A stretch of DNA of 37,005 nucleotides, taken from assembly GCA_029245125.1 (NCBI GenBank), contig JAQWPZ010000251.1, positions 1-37,005 of the forward strand. The letters run 5' to 3'. The position numbers were made by a program, and so were the translations under genes. Positions 26,981 to 35,495 of this stretch are shown one piece after another. The notes beneath the pieces are model-generated. The model searched no databases. It was not told the origin of the DNA and saw only the letters and a list, made by a program, of their open reading frames with translations. The stretch's first letter is position 1. Each line of letters starts with the position of its first letter. The stretch comes from Rubripirellula sp. GTDB taxonomy: Bacteria; Planctomycetota; Planctomycetia; Pirellulales; Pirellulaceae.

Positions 26981-27428
26981 TCGATTGCGCCTCAAAGCCT
27001 CTTCCAAAACCCGGGTTTTTCCCTGGATTCCTTTTTGTCTACTCACCTGCTTGGCCATTGGCTGTAGTGGGCAAGAGAGCGTAGTGCCGTCGCCGGAAAG
27101 AGCGGGCTCGACTGGATCATCCGCCGTCACCGGTGTCGTCACTATCGAGATTGTCGATGGGGATGAGACGCAGACCGTTGAGCTGCCAGAGATCGAAGCT
27201 GGCACCACGCTCGAGCAGATCATGCGGTCGATCACTGATCCGGTGATCAGTATTCGCGGGTCGGGCGTCACCGCGTTCGTAGACCAGATTGGCGAACAGG
27301 GAACCAGCGGTAGTGAAGGCTGGGTCTTCCGCGTCGACGGCGAGTTTGCCAAGCAAGGCGTAGGCAGTACGACCATCGATCCACCAGCGACGGTCACTTG
27401 GTCCTACGGCGGAATGGAAGCGGAATAG
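26949..27428 (+). CDS. DUF4430 lipoprotein
   Basis: A 159-residue exported lipoprotein. A basic N terminus leads to a hydrophobic stretch and a lipobox ending LAIGC at about residue 39, then a Ser/Gly/Pro-rich linker. The C-terminal half matches DUF4430, a domain like the C-terminal part of transcobalamin: a strand-rich region with [20 protein letters not shown] and a closing TVTWSYGG. The start chosen is GTG 26949, with AAGG 9 bases upstream; it lies inside rpmJ. An in-frame TTG at 26985, after the rpmJ stop, would avoid the overlap but has no Shine-Dalgarno sequence. The ligand of DUF4430 proteins is not generally known; binding of a small molecule or a surface protein is a guess. It converges with glgX. 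Confidence 0.85.
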   Translation: MEQKSKRLVASRLRLKASSKTRVFPWIPFCLLTCLAIGCSGQESVVPSPERAGSTGSSAVTGVVTIEIVDGDETQTVELPEIEAGTTLEQIMRSITDPVISIRGSGVTAFVDQIGEQGTSGSEGWVFRVDGEFAKQGVGSTTIDPPATVTWSYGGMEAE

Positions 27429-27533
27429 CCGCAGCGACTCGCAACCGATGCTGGTCACTGCGCGAGCCAACCGGTCACGTTCACAGCCGGCCGCCATGAT
27501 CTTGGCTGCCCCCAGCGTCGCTCATTCGATTGG

Positions 27534-29621
27534 CTATTTTCGATTGCTGACGAGCACCACGACTGATCGAGGCTGAACCTTGATTCGGCGTTTGCCATCC
27601 AAAGGGGCAGTTCCGTCTAAAGGGACACCGGGACCGATGTCTTCGGGCGATGGGCGATCGGTATCGATCATCCGCAGCCAAGGTTGAAATCCTCCCGGTG
27701 GCGTGGGCAATTCGAACTCGATCGGCTCCCAGAAGGCATTAAAAATCAGATGACTCCAGCGATCAAAATTTTCAATCGTGAAAGCCACGCTCCGAGAATG
27801 ATCGCTCCAATCTGGGCGGTCTAGTTTGGCTCCATGCCAACGCACCCGGCTTCTTGAGATAACTTCGCTCAAACTCAGCTTCAGGTCTCCGCGATCGGGC
27901 AACGCTTTTCGATACTCGATCAGCTTGGTGACAAATCGTTTGATATCGCCATGCGTTTCCACGAGGTCCCAATCGAACCAACTGATTTCATTGTCTTGGC
28001 AGTACGCATTATTGTTTCCCAACTGGGTTCTGCGAACTTCATCCCCCATGACGAGCATCGGCACACCGAAGGCCAGCACGTTGATAGTGAACAGATTCTT
28101 GACCTGATTGTTTCGCAACCGCTCGATTTTGGGGTCGTCTGTCGGCCCTTCCACTCCGCAGTTCCAGCTAATATTTTCGTTGTGCCCGTCGCGGTTACCC
28201 TCGCCATTGGCCTCATTGCGTTTTTCGTCGTAGGAAACCAGATCATTCATCGTGAATCCATCGTGGGAGGTCACAAAGTTGATGCTCTGCTCTGGCTCCC
28301 GATTGCGATGGCCATAGATATCGGGACTCGCCAGGAATCGTGACGCAAGTGTTCCGGCATGCCCCGGATCACCTTTCACGAACGAACGCACATCATCCCG
28401 GAATCGACCATTCCATTCTTTCCAGTGATCGCCAAAGAAATTGCCAACCTGGTACAACCCGGCGGCATCCCATGCTTCAGCAATCAGCTTGGTGCCGCTG
28501 AGAACAGGATCGGTTTCGATGTCCCACAAAATCGGCGGATTGGCTTGTGGATTGCCCTCGATATCCCGCGACAAAACCGAGGCGAGATCAAAACGGAATC
28601 CGTCGACGTGCATCTCTTCGACCCAGTACCGCAGACTGCTCAGGATCATCCGCCGCACGATGGCGTGGTTTCCGTTTAGCGTATTTCCACAGCCACTGAA
28701 ATTCGCAAAACCGCTGCGATCGTGAACCGCCCCCGCATGACTCGGTTCCAGTATGTAATAGGCAGCGTTTTCAAGCCCTTTAAAACAGGACGTCGGACCA
28801 CGCTCATCCCCTTCCGCCGTGTGGTTATAGACGACATCCAACAACACTTCGATTCCGGCGCGATGCAACGCTTTCACCATATCGCGAAACTCGTCCAGAA
28901 CTGCTAACGGATCGTCGCCTGCCGCATAACCAGAATGTGGAGCGAAAAACGAAACCGGGTTGTAGCCCCAGTAGTTGCTCAACCCCGGCGACGCTTCCTG
29001 CGGATCAAACTGAAAAATTGGCAGCAACTCAACGGCGGTCACACCGAGTTCCTGCAGGTACGGAATCTTCTCGATCAATCCTAAGTAAGTTCCCCGCTTC
29101 TCAGGTGAAACACCAGAGTTTTCACAGCGGGTGAATCCGCGAACGTGCATCTCATAGATAATCGTCTTACTGAAGGGCTGGCGAAGCGGTGTATCACCCT
29201 CCCAGTCATATTGAGTCAGATCGGCGACAACGCTCTTCATCGCGTGAACCGTATTGTCACCCGGCTCGGCACCAGCCTCGCGATCAAATCGCTCCGGGGT
29301 CGCCACGGCGCGACCATAGGGATCAAGCAAAATCTTGCTGCTGTCAAACCGTAATCCATGCTCTGGCAACATCGGGCCATGCGCTCGATAGGCATAAATC
29401 TGTCCTGGCTTCAATCCGTCAACCAGAGCGTGCCAGTAGTGAAACGTCTTGTGGGTGACCGGGTCCAATCGGATCGCTTGCGAAGGCCGTTGGTCATTCA
29501 CATCGTCGAACAGCAACAATTCCATCGATGTGCAACTCTTAGAATGCACACTAAAATTCACGCCATCGGGCGTGAGGGATGCACCGAGTGGAAAGGTATT
29601 GCCGGGAGAGATTCCTGTCAT
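27534..29621 (-). CDS. glgX: Glycogen debranching enzyme GlgX-type (isoamylase family)
   Basis: A 695-residue GH13 enzyme. The N-terminal CBM48-like domain covers about 8-110 (PLGASLTPDGVNFSVHS), followed by the catalytic barrel. The four conserved regions are visible: DVVYNH at 262-267, GFRFD with nucleophile D345, the acid E382 in IAEAWD, and SHD with transition-state Asp D454. A C-terminal beta domain ends the protein. The length is close to the family's usual 650-720. By family it cleaves alpha-1,6 branches of glycogen or of limit dextrins left by phosphorylase, in the cytoplasm. It stands alone, between the convergent lipoprotein gene and the divergent RNase HII-like gene. GlgX and TreX-type isoamylases are hard to tell apart by eye, so the exact subfamily is less certain than the fold. 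Confidence 0.95.
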   Translation of the reverse strand: MTGISPGNTFPLGASLTPDGVNFSVHSKSCTSMELLLFDDVNDQRPSQAIRLDPVTHKTFHYWHALVDGLKPGQIYAYRAHGPMLPEHGLRFDSSKILLDPYGRAVATPERFDREAGAEPGDNTVHAMKSVVADLTQYDWEGDTPLRQPFSKTIIYEMHVRGFTRCENSGVSPEKRGTYLGLIEKIPYLQELGVTAVELLPIFQFDPQEASPGLSNYWGYNPVSFFAPHSGYAAGDDPLAVLDEFRDMVKALHRAGIEVLLDVVYNHTAEGDERGPTSCFKGLENAAYYILEPSHAGAVHDRSGFANFSGCGNTLNGNHAIVRRMILSSLRYWVEEMHVDGFRFDLASVLSRDIEGNPQANPPILWDIETDPVLSGTKLIAEAWDAAGLYQVGNFFGDHWKEWNGRFRDDVRSFVKGDPGHAGTLASRFLASPDIYGHRNREPEQSINFVTSHDGFTMNDLVSYDEKRNEANGEGNRDGHNENISWNCGVEGPTDDPKIERLRNNQVKNLFTINVLAFGVPMLVMGDEVRRTQLGNNNAYCQDNEISWFDWDLVETHGDIKRFVTKLIEYRKALPDRGDLKLSLSEVISRSRVRWHGAKLDRPDWSDHSRSVAFTIENFDRWSHLIFNAFWEPIEFELPTPPGGFQPWLRMIDTDRPSPEDIGPGVPLDGTAPLDGKRRIKVQPRSVVVLVSNRK

Positions 29622-29744
29622 CGGTTGCTTGATTCTCGAGGGGTAGCGGAATCATGACGCAAGTTTCGCGTTACCGGGCGTCGCTGAATCGTTCCATCTT
29701 AACAGAATAGATCATTTTCAAGCCTAAAATGCTACACTGCGCAA

Positions 29745-30689
29745 ATGTTATTGATTGCGACTGACGAAGCGGGCTATGGCCCCAAGCTAGGACCACTGGT
29801 AATTGCTGCCACGGTTTGGAAGGTCCCCGACGGCCTGAATCATGAGTCACTGCAAGCTGCCTTCGCCCCGCTCGCTCAGTCGATCAAGCTGGGTGACACC
29901 GTGGTGACGGTCAACGATTCCAAAGCGGTCTATCAACCCTCGACTGGACTGGGGGGCTTGCACGCCGCGGCCAGCGCATCGCTTGCTTGGTGCGGAATGG
30001 AAGCTGCCGATCTCGAAACCGCCCTGGCAAATCTGTGCCCCGACGATCTTCAAGCGATACGCCGCGTCCCCTGGCTTGAAGTGGAAAAAAACGTCGCCAT
30101 GCTGAGTGCCGATGAGGTCTCACCTTTGCTTGACCACTGGCGGTCCAGTGATGCAGAGCTCATCGATGTTCGCGCCCGGATCATTACCGCCCAAGCATTC
30201 AACGAGGCATGCTCAAACGGATCGAATAAGGCTGATCTGTTATCTCAAACAACGCTCAATCTGGTGCGTGACACCTGGCAACAGCACTCAGCGGATCAAC
30301 CGCAAACCGAAGTGTATTGCGATCGCCATGGAGGACGCCGTTACTATGCCGGCGTTTTGCAGCATGTAATCCCCGATGCCTGGGTCAACATCGAATCGGA
30401 ATCCGCTCGACAAAGTGTTTACCGCTTAGCCTTGGATGACCACAGCATGAAGGTTCATTTCACGGTCAAAGGAGACTCGTTCACGCCAGTCGCACTCGCG
30501 TCGATGCACGCCAAGTATCTGCGTGAAAGAATGATGGAATCCTTGAACCGGTATTTTGCCAACCTGGTCGGCGACTCGCTAACTCCCACCGCCGGCTACC
30601 CCGTCGATGCGGACCGGTTTTTAAACGAAATCGATGCAACCATCGAAGGTGAGAAAATCGATCGACAGTCACTGATTCGATCGCGGTAA
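29745..30689 (+). CDS. Divergent, enlarged RNase HII-like protein
   Basis: A 314-residue protein that begins with a type 2 RNase H signature, DEAGYGPKLGPLV (D7-E8). A DSK motif follows at 58-60 (usual DSKKL), then Asp193 in YCDRHGG and Asp244 in KGDSFTPVALASMHAK, resembling the KAD...AASI-AK motif. This gives the full DEDD set of acidic residues, but with about 110 extra residues between the DSK motif and the third Asp compared with RNase HII (about 200 residues). The start is ATG 29745, with no obvious Shine-Dalgarno sequence. It is divergent from glgX. By family it would cut the RNA strand of RNA/DNA hybrids or remove ribonucleotides from DNA. Substrate, and whether it acts at all, are inference. 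The RNase H fold is likely; the exact function is less sure. Confidence 0.82.
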   Translation: MLLIATDEAGYGPKLGPLVIAATVWKVPDGLNHESLQAAFAPLAQSIKLGDTVVTVNDSKAVYQPSTGLGGLHAAASASLAWCGMEAADLETALANLCPDDLQAIRRVPWLEVEKNVAMLSADEVSPLLDHWRSSDAELIDVRARIITAQAFNEACSNGSNKADLLSQTTLNLVRDTWQQHSADQPQTEVYCDRHGGRRYYAGVLQHVIPDAWVNIESESARQSVYRLALDDHSMKVHFTVKGDSFTPVALASMHAKYLRERMMESLNRYFANLVGDSLTPTAGYPVDADRFLNEIDATIEGEKIDRQSLIRSR

Positions 30690-31840
30690 AAAACATGCGA
30701 CCAAACTAATTGATGCAATCTTCAATCAGAGCAATGTGACCGTTACGAAACGGCTGCTGAGTCGCTCGTGAATGCGAAACATCATGAACCGTTTCATGGT
30801 CCGCTGCAAACAAATCAAGTTCTAGCGGACTCGTTTAGTCTCACCACGATATCTCCCAAGCGAGCCGAATACCGGCGGATCGAAGTCTCCCTGGCGAAAG
30901 AGACGCGTGTGCTCTTGAACAATTTGGCTCGACTCGGCTCGAACGCCGACTCCCCAGCCGATGACGCGATTTTGCGTGGCGGAATCGGAGTGCACGCGAT
31001 CACGGGTCACGATTTTTCGAGAGATCGCGAAATGAACACCGCCGCAAAAACAACGAAACTGGAATTCACGGTCCAGACCCGAATGATTCAATTCCCTCGA
31101 TCCAAAATCCGCGTATCCACCCATCTGCCAAAATATCTCAACGCGAAAAATCGCAGTCGGATTCTCGAGAAAGTAGGGGATGTTGGTCGCGGACGGATCG
31201 AACGAAAATCGCTGGTCTACGCGAGCGATGCGTTTGAGCTGGGCCGTTTGTTGGTGAACGGGTCGGATAAGCTGGCTGTCGCCGAATAGACGAACCGCTC
31301 CCCCGAAGAAATCGGCATCACAATGACGCAGCAAATTCGCACCGAGAGATACACGGTCGGTCATTGGGCCGTGCGAAAGGGACTTGCCGTGTGGCACCCG
31401 ACCCCAAGTCTGGTGCAACATCACGGACATGCCAGTGCAATTTGGCCTACCGCGCGAGCGGTGGGCGTGCGACGAGCGTCAACTTGGCACAGATCGCTAG
31501 GCACAGATCGCTAGGCACAGATCGCTTAGGACCAGAGAAGCTCTGAACCCGCTAGTGAGGCGATCCCAAGTTGAAATCAGCTGATGGAAAAATCGACCAG
31601 CGAGCTTTTTGTCAGTCGCCATCAAGCGATCAATCCTAGGCCCTCGCTTCCAACAACACCCGATGCCATTACGCGTGCATTCAGTGCAAAGAAATTACCA
31701 CTGAATCGGCAGCATCAAGATTGAGCGACGAATTCTAAGCAAATTCTTGGCAGTCGCGTGCTGCGTTTCTTCTCTAACACAGTTCCTGTCGACGCCAGGC
31801 GAAATCGTGTTGTCTTTCCAACTCCGCGTAAGAGTTCCGC
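30690..31840. other. 1.15-kb stretch with no convincing gene
   Basis: Between the RNase HII-like gene and the small membrane protein gene. Two long open frames overlap on opposite strands (30768-31289 plus, 30822-31430 minus), but neither shows a recognisable domain, neither has a Shine-Dalgarno sequence, and each may be a chance frame or a gene remnant. The plus frame begins at GTG and has the more coding-like codon pattern (purine-rich first positions). A triplicate 14-bp repeat lies at 31487-31528. No RNA gene was recognised. Confidence 0.5.
31487..31528. repeat. 14-bp tandem repeat, about three copies
   Basis: GCACAGATCGCTAG is repeated at 31487-31500 and 31501-31514; a third copy at 31515-31528 differs only at its end. 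It lies in the gene-poor stretch. Possible roles include a protein-binding site array or simple slippage; nothing in the sequence decides. Confidence 0.85.
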
Positions 31841-32026
31841 TTACCTTCGCTTTTGTGGATCGGATTGATCGAGATCCACGCCCTGCTCAATCATCGCAAT
31901 CCGCTCCTGGTGCCTGAAATACATCTTGGCAATTCCTTGAATCCCTCCCGCCAGAATGGCAACAATGGCGATCAACGCCCAAGGAAACCCAGGGTTCGAA
32001 ATCAACGCATTCCAATCAACTGCCAT
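31841..32026 (-). CDS. Small single-pass membrane protein
   Basis: A 61-residue protein. ATG 32026 is chosen because GGAG lies 8 bases upstream; an upstream in-frame TTG is less likely. One hydrophobic segment (about residues 14-34, PWALIAIVAILAGGIQGI) is followed by a basic, charged tail (YFRHQERIAMIEQGVDLDQ). The RHQERIAMIEQG pattern recurs in small bacterial membrane proteins that have a tail of this form after one membrane helix. Function unknown; the tail probably faces the cytoplasm. There is no obvious partner gene next to it. Confidence 0.72.
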   Translation of the reverse strand: MAVDWNALISNPGFPWALIAIVAILAGGIQGIAKMYFRHQERIAMIEQGVDLDQSDPQKRR

Positions 32027-32389
32027 CGAATTTGCTCCGCAGAAATCAAGTGTTAGATGTCGCAATTCGTCATCGCACCGTATTTCTTGGGCAAAAAAGC
32101 TGAGAACTGCGAAAAAGATTACGCGACGTGAAGGGCTTCCCTCATTTCAGCGATCATTATTTACCCATCTGCGGCAACCGCCAAGCCGGTCATTCATCGC
32201 AGGCTTTCCATTGCTGCTCAAAACAGGAGAGCGTCCCCTCTTTCTGGACGCGTGCGTTGCGATGCCAACAGTTTTCTTATCAGTCCACCGCGGCCCATTT
32301 CTTGCCCAAACCCGGCGGTTAGCCCGAAGACTTCTATCCCATAAATGCTCGATCCAACAATCGCTACCGCACGGATTACGCATCAAGCT
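32027..32389. other. Intergenic region
   Basis: About 360 bases between the small membrane protein gene and the kinase gene on the same strand. It should contain the promoter of the small gene and the 3' end of the kinase transcript. No credible gene, repeat or hairpin was seen. Confidence 0.5.
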
Positions 32390-33391
32390 TTAGAGCCACA
32401 ACTTGGCGATCGCCGCCATCGTTCTCCGGGGCTCAATGCCGGCCACCAACGGCAGTTGGGCGACACCGATCAACCGACGAATAATCTCGATCGCTGCGAA
32501 CGACCGCAACAAGTCGACATCAATGCTTGACCCGCCAGCCAAGCGATAGGATTCGATCACGTCATCGGCTGATTTTTCATCACCGCCACACAGCACGCAA
32601 TGGGCGGCCAGAATACCAAGATCAAATTCGCTCGGACCGGCGAAAGCAAACTCCGGATCGATGACTCGGAAACCTGCCTCGGTCCGCAACCACGATCCGG
32701 GATAGAAGTCACCATGCAGCAGATGCTCCCCGGTTTGCAGGTATTGCTCTCCCAAACGTTCGGATTTCGCAACTAGGTCAGGCCAGCCACGAATCTCACT
32801 TGCCAGGTTTTCCAGCCCCTCGCAAATCGAGTCCAGAGCAACCGCCGAGGGTGTTTCCAGAGGAATGAGAAACATGTGCTGATGGTTTAGCTTTCTTAAA
32901 TCCAAGCAACCAACCTGTTCTCGCTCTTCGATCGGCAAAGAAATCGCGTGCAGCTTGGCCAACCATGCTGTCGCCTGCTCGATCGGCATCGCTACTAGCT
33001 GCCGCATCGCATAGAGATCGCTGTAGTCACCGGCGGGACCAAGGTCTTCCATCGCAAGTAAGTGTCGACGTTGATCCGCAGCCAAAATCTTCGGCATCTT
33101 GCCCGCCACGTCGGGTTGTTCGCTGATCAATCGATAGAAATCCGTTTCCGCTCTGCTACGTTCTGCAGGAGCCAGAATTTGCGGGTATTTTTCAACCCAT
33201 GGTCGTGACTGTTTCAAAATGATCTGCTGCCGTGTCGTGGCAACACGAACAACCATGTTCATATTGCCCTCCCCAGCCCGCTCGGTGTTCATCACGACTT
33301 CACCGAATTCCCATAACCCTAGTAATTGCATCGCATCGCGAACAGATTCTTGCTGATCAAAGCTTATCAGCGGGTAGTCAACAGCTTGCAT
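32390..33391 (-). CDS. Methylthioribose-kinase-like phosphotransferase
   Basis: A 333-residue protein of the aminoglycoside-phosphotransferase/choline-kinase fold, closest to S-methyl-5-thioribose kinase (MtnK). Motifs are GEGNMNMV (residues 40-47, nucleotide loop), a likely Lys at K60, catalytic LLHGDFYPGSW with D228, and VIDPEFAFAGPSEFDLG with D245 as metal ligand. The HGD...DPEFA pair matches MtnK more than antibiotic kinases. Start ATG 33391 puts the first family motif near the N terminus. An upstream ATG at 33499 overlaps the stop of the preceding gene by 4 bases (ATGA) and would add 36 residues of no recognised type; this coupling makes it a serious alternative. By family the reaction is ATP-dependent phosphorylation of methylthioribose in methionine salvage; no other mtn gene is near. 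Substrate is inferred. Confidence 0.87.
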   Translation of the reverse strand: MQAVDYPLISFDQQESVRDAMQLLGLWEFGEVVMNTERAGEGNMNMVVRVATTRQQIILKQSRPWVEKYPQILAPAERSRAETDFYRLISEQPDVAGKMPKILAADQRRHLLAMEDLGPAGDYSDLYAMRQLVAMPIEQATAWLAKLHAISLPIEEREQVGCLDLRKLNHQHMFLIPLETPSAVALDSICEGLENLASEIRGWPDLVAKSERLGEQYLQTGEHLLHGDFYPGSWLRTEAGFRVIDPEFAFAGPSEFDLGILAAHCVLCGGDEKSADDVIESYRLAGGSSIDVDLLRSFAAIEIIRRLIGVAQLPLVAGIEPRRTMAAIAKLWL

Positions 33392-33495
33392 TGGGAAATT
33401 CCAAATCGAGGCAAAACAGGGGACGAGTTGGTGGTTCGTAAACAACGGCGGGCGATGGAAAACCAAGCGACGAATTGAACCGGCTAGCGATTCGA

Positions 33496-34743
33496 TCATC
33501 GCTTCCACTGCTCGGCCGCCGCCGCAAGCGTCGATTGCCAACGATCGACCGATTCACCAAAGTCCGCGAGCAATCTGTCGGCGACAGCAACAGCCATCGT
33601 ATTGGGAAAGATGCTAGTCCCGTAAACCGCACCCACCATCGCCCCAAGCACCTGCGCGTAAGAATCGGAATCATGTCCAAAGTCGAGCGTCAAATGCATC
33701 GCTGCCAGCGGATTGAACTGGCACGCCTTCAGCATTGTCAATGGCACCAAAAGCGTAAAGTGGGCATCCCAGTAATAGACCGGTTTCCCCTCCTGCTCGA
33801 GCAACCGATAAAGAGTCGCTGGGCAACCTTTTGCGCGTTGGACAATTGAATCTGATAACTCGAGCCAACGATCAAGTTGCCTGCCCGCATAGGGCACGTC
33901 ACGAAATCGATAGGGGTCTGTTTGAAAACCATTCAACATCGACTGCCAACGTTGCCGGGGTGGTGCCGCGTCGAGTTTGGGATCCAAAGCGACTGCCAAC
34001 GCAGCGTTCAATGCCGAGCAAATGTCCCGCGCAATTGGCGCATCAAGAAAATCGATTTCGAATGTTTCCCGATACGCAAGCTGCGGATCACCGGGGAATA
34101 GTCCAGCCAAGGGAAGCAGCGCCATCTGACCACTGCAATTCGAGACACCTGCCCATAATCGTTCAACCGGATAAGCGTTTTCTCGTTCTCCCAGCAACCA
34201 ACGCGATGCATAGCGGTATTCTCTTAACCCCTCCTCAACCAACTCGGCCAAGGCTGCGGATGGCTCACGATCCACGCGAGGATTGAAATCAAGCAGTTCA
34301 CGCGCAAGATCACGCGGCGTGATTCGATCCTTGCCCTCCGCCACCATCTTTCGCAAAGCCCGCATCAAAACGATTTTGTGACGAGAATCATCGGTTATGG
34401 TGCCAGCCTTTGCTTTCACACGCCAAGGACCGTAAGCAGCCGCTTCAGGCCGCAGAATCTGGTAGGACGACATTGCTAGAGAATCACTGAGTTCCTTCAG
34501 CACACTCTCGTCGAGAACACGCTCCGCATCCCAATTCCGCGCATTTGCCAATCCACTGTGACCTTGACCAAGATCACGAAATTCCACTGGCCCACCCAAC
34601 GCATCACCGATCAGTGAACCCATCAACATCCCAGCAACACGGTTCGATTCCGTTGGCTCTTGCGAACGCGACGTTGTGGGCAGTAGCACGCTTCCGAGAG
34701 CAGCAGTCAGGCTGCTGATAAATTGACGGCGTTGAAACAGCAT
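33496..34743 (-). CDS. Exported ADP-ribosylglycohydrolase-like protein
   Basis: A 415-residue protein. The N terminus carries a twin-arginine-type signal (QRRQFISSLTAALGSVLLP, about residues 4-22) and the mature part begins around residue 28. The rest is the ADP-ribosylglycohydrolase fold: GSLIGDALGGPVEF (residues 42-55), ITDDS (116-120), and GHDSDSYAQVLGAMVGAVYG (356-375), the motifs that hold the two magnesium ions. Known members remove ADP-ribose from proteins (DraG, ARH) or from small molecules, usually in the cytoplasm; an exported form suggests an outside or periplasmic substrate. The ATG at 34743 starts just before the signal. It is the first gene of a pair with the kinase-like gene, whose frame overlaps its stop if the longer start is used. 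The family call is firm; the substrate is unknown. Confidence 0.93.
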   Translation of the reverse strand: MLFQRRQFISSLTAALGSVLLPTTSRSQEPTESNRVAGMLMGSLIGDALGGPVEFRDLGQGHSGLANARNWDAERVLDESVLKELSDSLAMSSYQILRPEAAAYGPWRVKAKAGTITDDSRHKIVLMRALRKMVAEGKDRITPRDLARELLDFNPRVDREPSAALAELVEEGLREYRYASRWLLGERENAYPVERLWAGVSNCSGQMALLPLAGLFPGDPQLAYRETFEIDFLDAPIARDICSALNAALAVALDPKLDAAPPRQRWQSMLNGFQTDPYRFRDVPYAGRQLDRWLELSDSIVQRAKGCPATLYRLLEQEGKPVYYWDAHFTLLVPLTMLKACQFNPLAAMHLTLDFGHDSDSYAQVLGAMVGAVYGTSIFPNTMAVAVADRLLADFGESVDRWQSTLAAAAEQWKR

Positions 34744-34817
34744 GATCGCCCAAATTGACTCAAAGGAAATGAAAATCCCACACCCCAGATCACACTAGCT
34801 GATGACCAGCGCGAATT

Positions 34818-34855
34818 GCCGACGCAGCATGCCAGCGCCGACGCAGCATGCCAGC
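34818..34855. repeat. 19-bp perfect tandem duplication
   Basis: The unit GCCGACGCAGCATGCCAGC occupies 34818-34836 and 34837-34855, in the 197-base gap between mogA and the ADP-ribosylglycohydrolase-like gene. It lies upstream of the latter's start and may be a recent duplication or a repeated protein-binding site. Confidence 0.88.
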
Positions 34856-34940
34856 GCAGATTATCCACACGGTAACAGCCGTGGTGCACAACCAAGCTGA
34901 CACCTATTCTCTCGCACGGGCATCGCGATCAACGCGGGCC

Positions 34941-35495
34941 TTACTTCTGCTTGGGCCGGAAGGCGACGAGTCGTTTTTCATCAGTGACTAAGTAGGGGCC
35001 ATCAATCAAATCGATACAGTAAGGAATCGCAGGAAAGACGGCATCAAGGCATTGCGAGATCGCTTTAGGTTTACCGGGTAGATTCACGATCAACGCTCCA
35101 CCTCGGATACCGGCGGTCTGTCGAGACAGAATTGCGGTGGGGACGTATTGCAACGATATTTGTCGCATCAATTCGCCAAAGCCGTGCATCATTTTTTCGC
35201 ACACCGCTTCGGTCGCCTCGGGGGTGACATCCCGTCGGGCCGGTCCGGTGCCGCCGGTGGTCACCACCAAACAGCATCCCTCCTGGTCACATAAATCGGT
35301 CAGCGTCTGCTCGATGAGTGGTTGATCATCCGAGATCACGCGAGCGACTGGTTGCCAGGGACTGGTCAGAATTTCATTCAGGTAATCCGCGATGGCTGGC
35401 CCACCCAAATCTTCGTATTCGCCACGACTAGCCCGATCCGAGACCGTCACAATGCCAATCCGCGCGATCGTTTTCTCACTGTTTTCGGAACTCAT
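34941..35495 (-). CDS. mogA: Molybdopterin adenylyltransferase MogA
   Basis: A 184-residue MogA/MoaB-family enzyme. The family motif [17 protein letters not shown] lies at residues 79-95, followed by [17 protein letters not shown] and NLPGKPKAI (138-146), all very close to E. coli MogA. By family it adenylates molybdopterin with ATP before molybdenum insertion by MoeA, in the cytoplasm. The ATG at 35495 overlaps the stop of the upstream DUF1501 gene by 4 bases (ATGA), which is an unusual partner for mogA. No other moa or moe genes are in the window. The call is firm. Confidence 0.96.
   Translation of the reverse strand: MSSENSEKTIARIGIVTVSDRASRGEYEDLGGPAIADYLNEILTSPWQPVARVISDDQPLIEQTLTDLCDQEGCCLVVTTGGTGPARRDVTPEATEAVCEKMMHGFGELMRQISLQYVPTAILSRQTAGIRGGALIVNLPGKPKAISQCLDAVFPAIPYCIDLIDGPYLVTDEKRLVAFRPKQK

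Noticed and set aside
30768-31289. 173-residue plus-strand frame starting at GTG
   Set aside because: The codon pattern is moderately coding-like, but there is no Shine-Dalgarno sequence and no family match, and an equally long frame opposes it. Left as unresolved, not annotated as a gene.
30822-31430. 202-residue minus-strand frame
   Set aside because: It is antisense to the above, has an unusual composition and no recognised motif.
31956-32393. 145-residue plus-strand frame
   Set aside because: It is antisense to the small membrane protein, whose ribosome-binding site is clear; no domain is visible.
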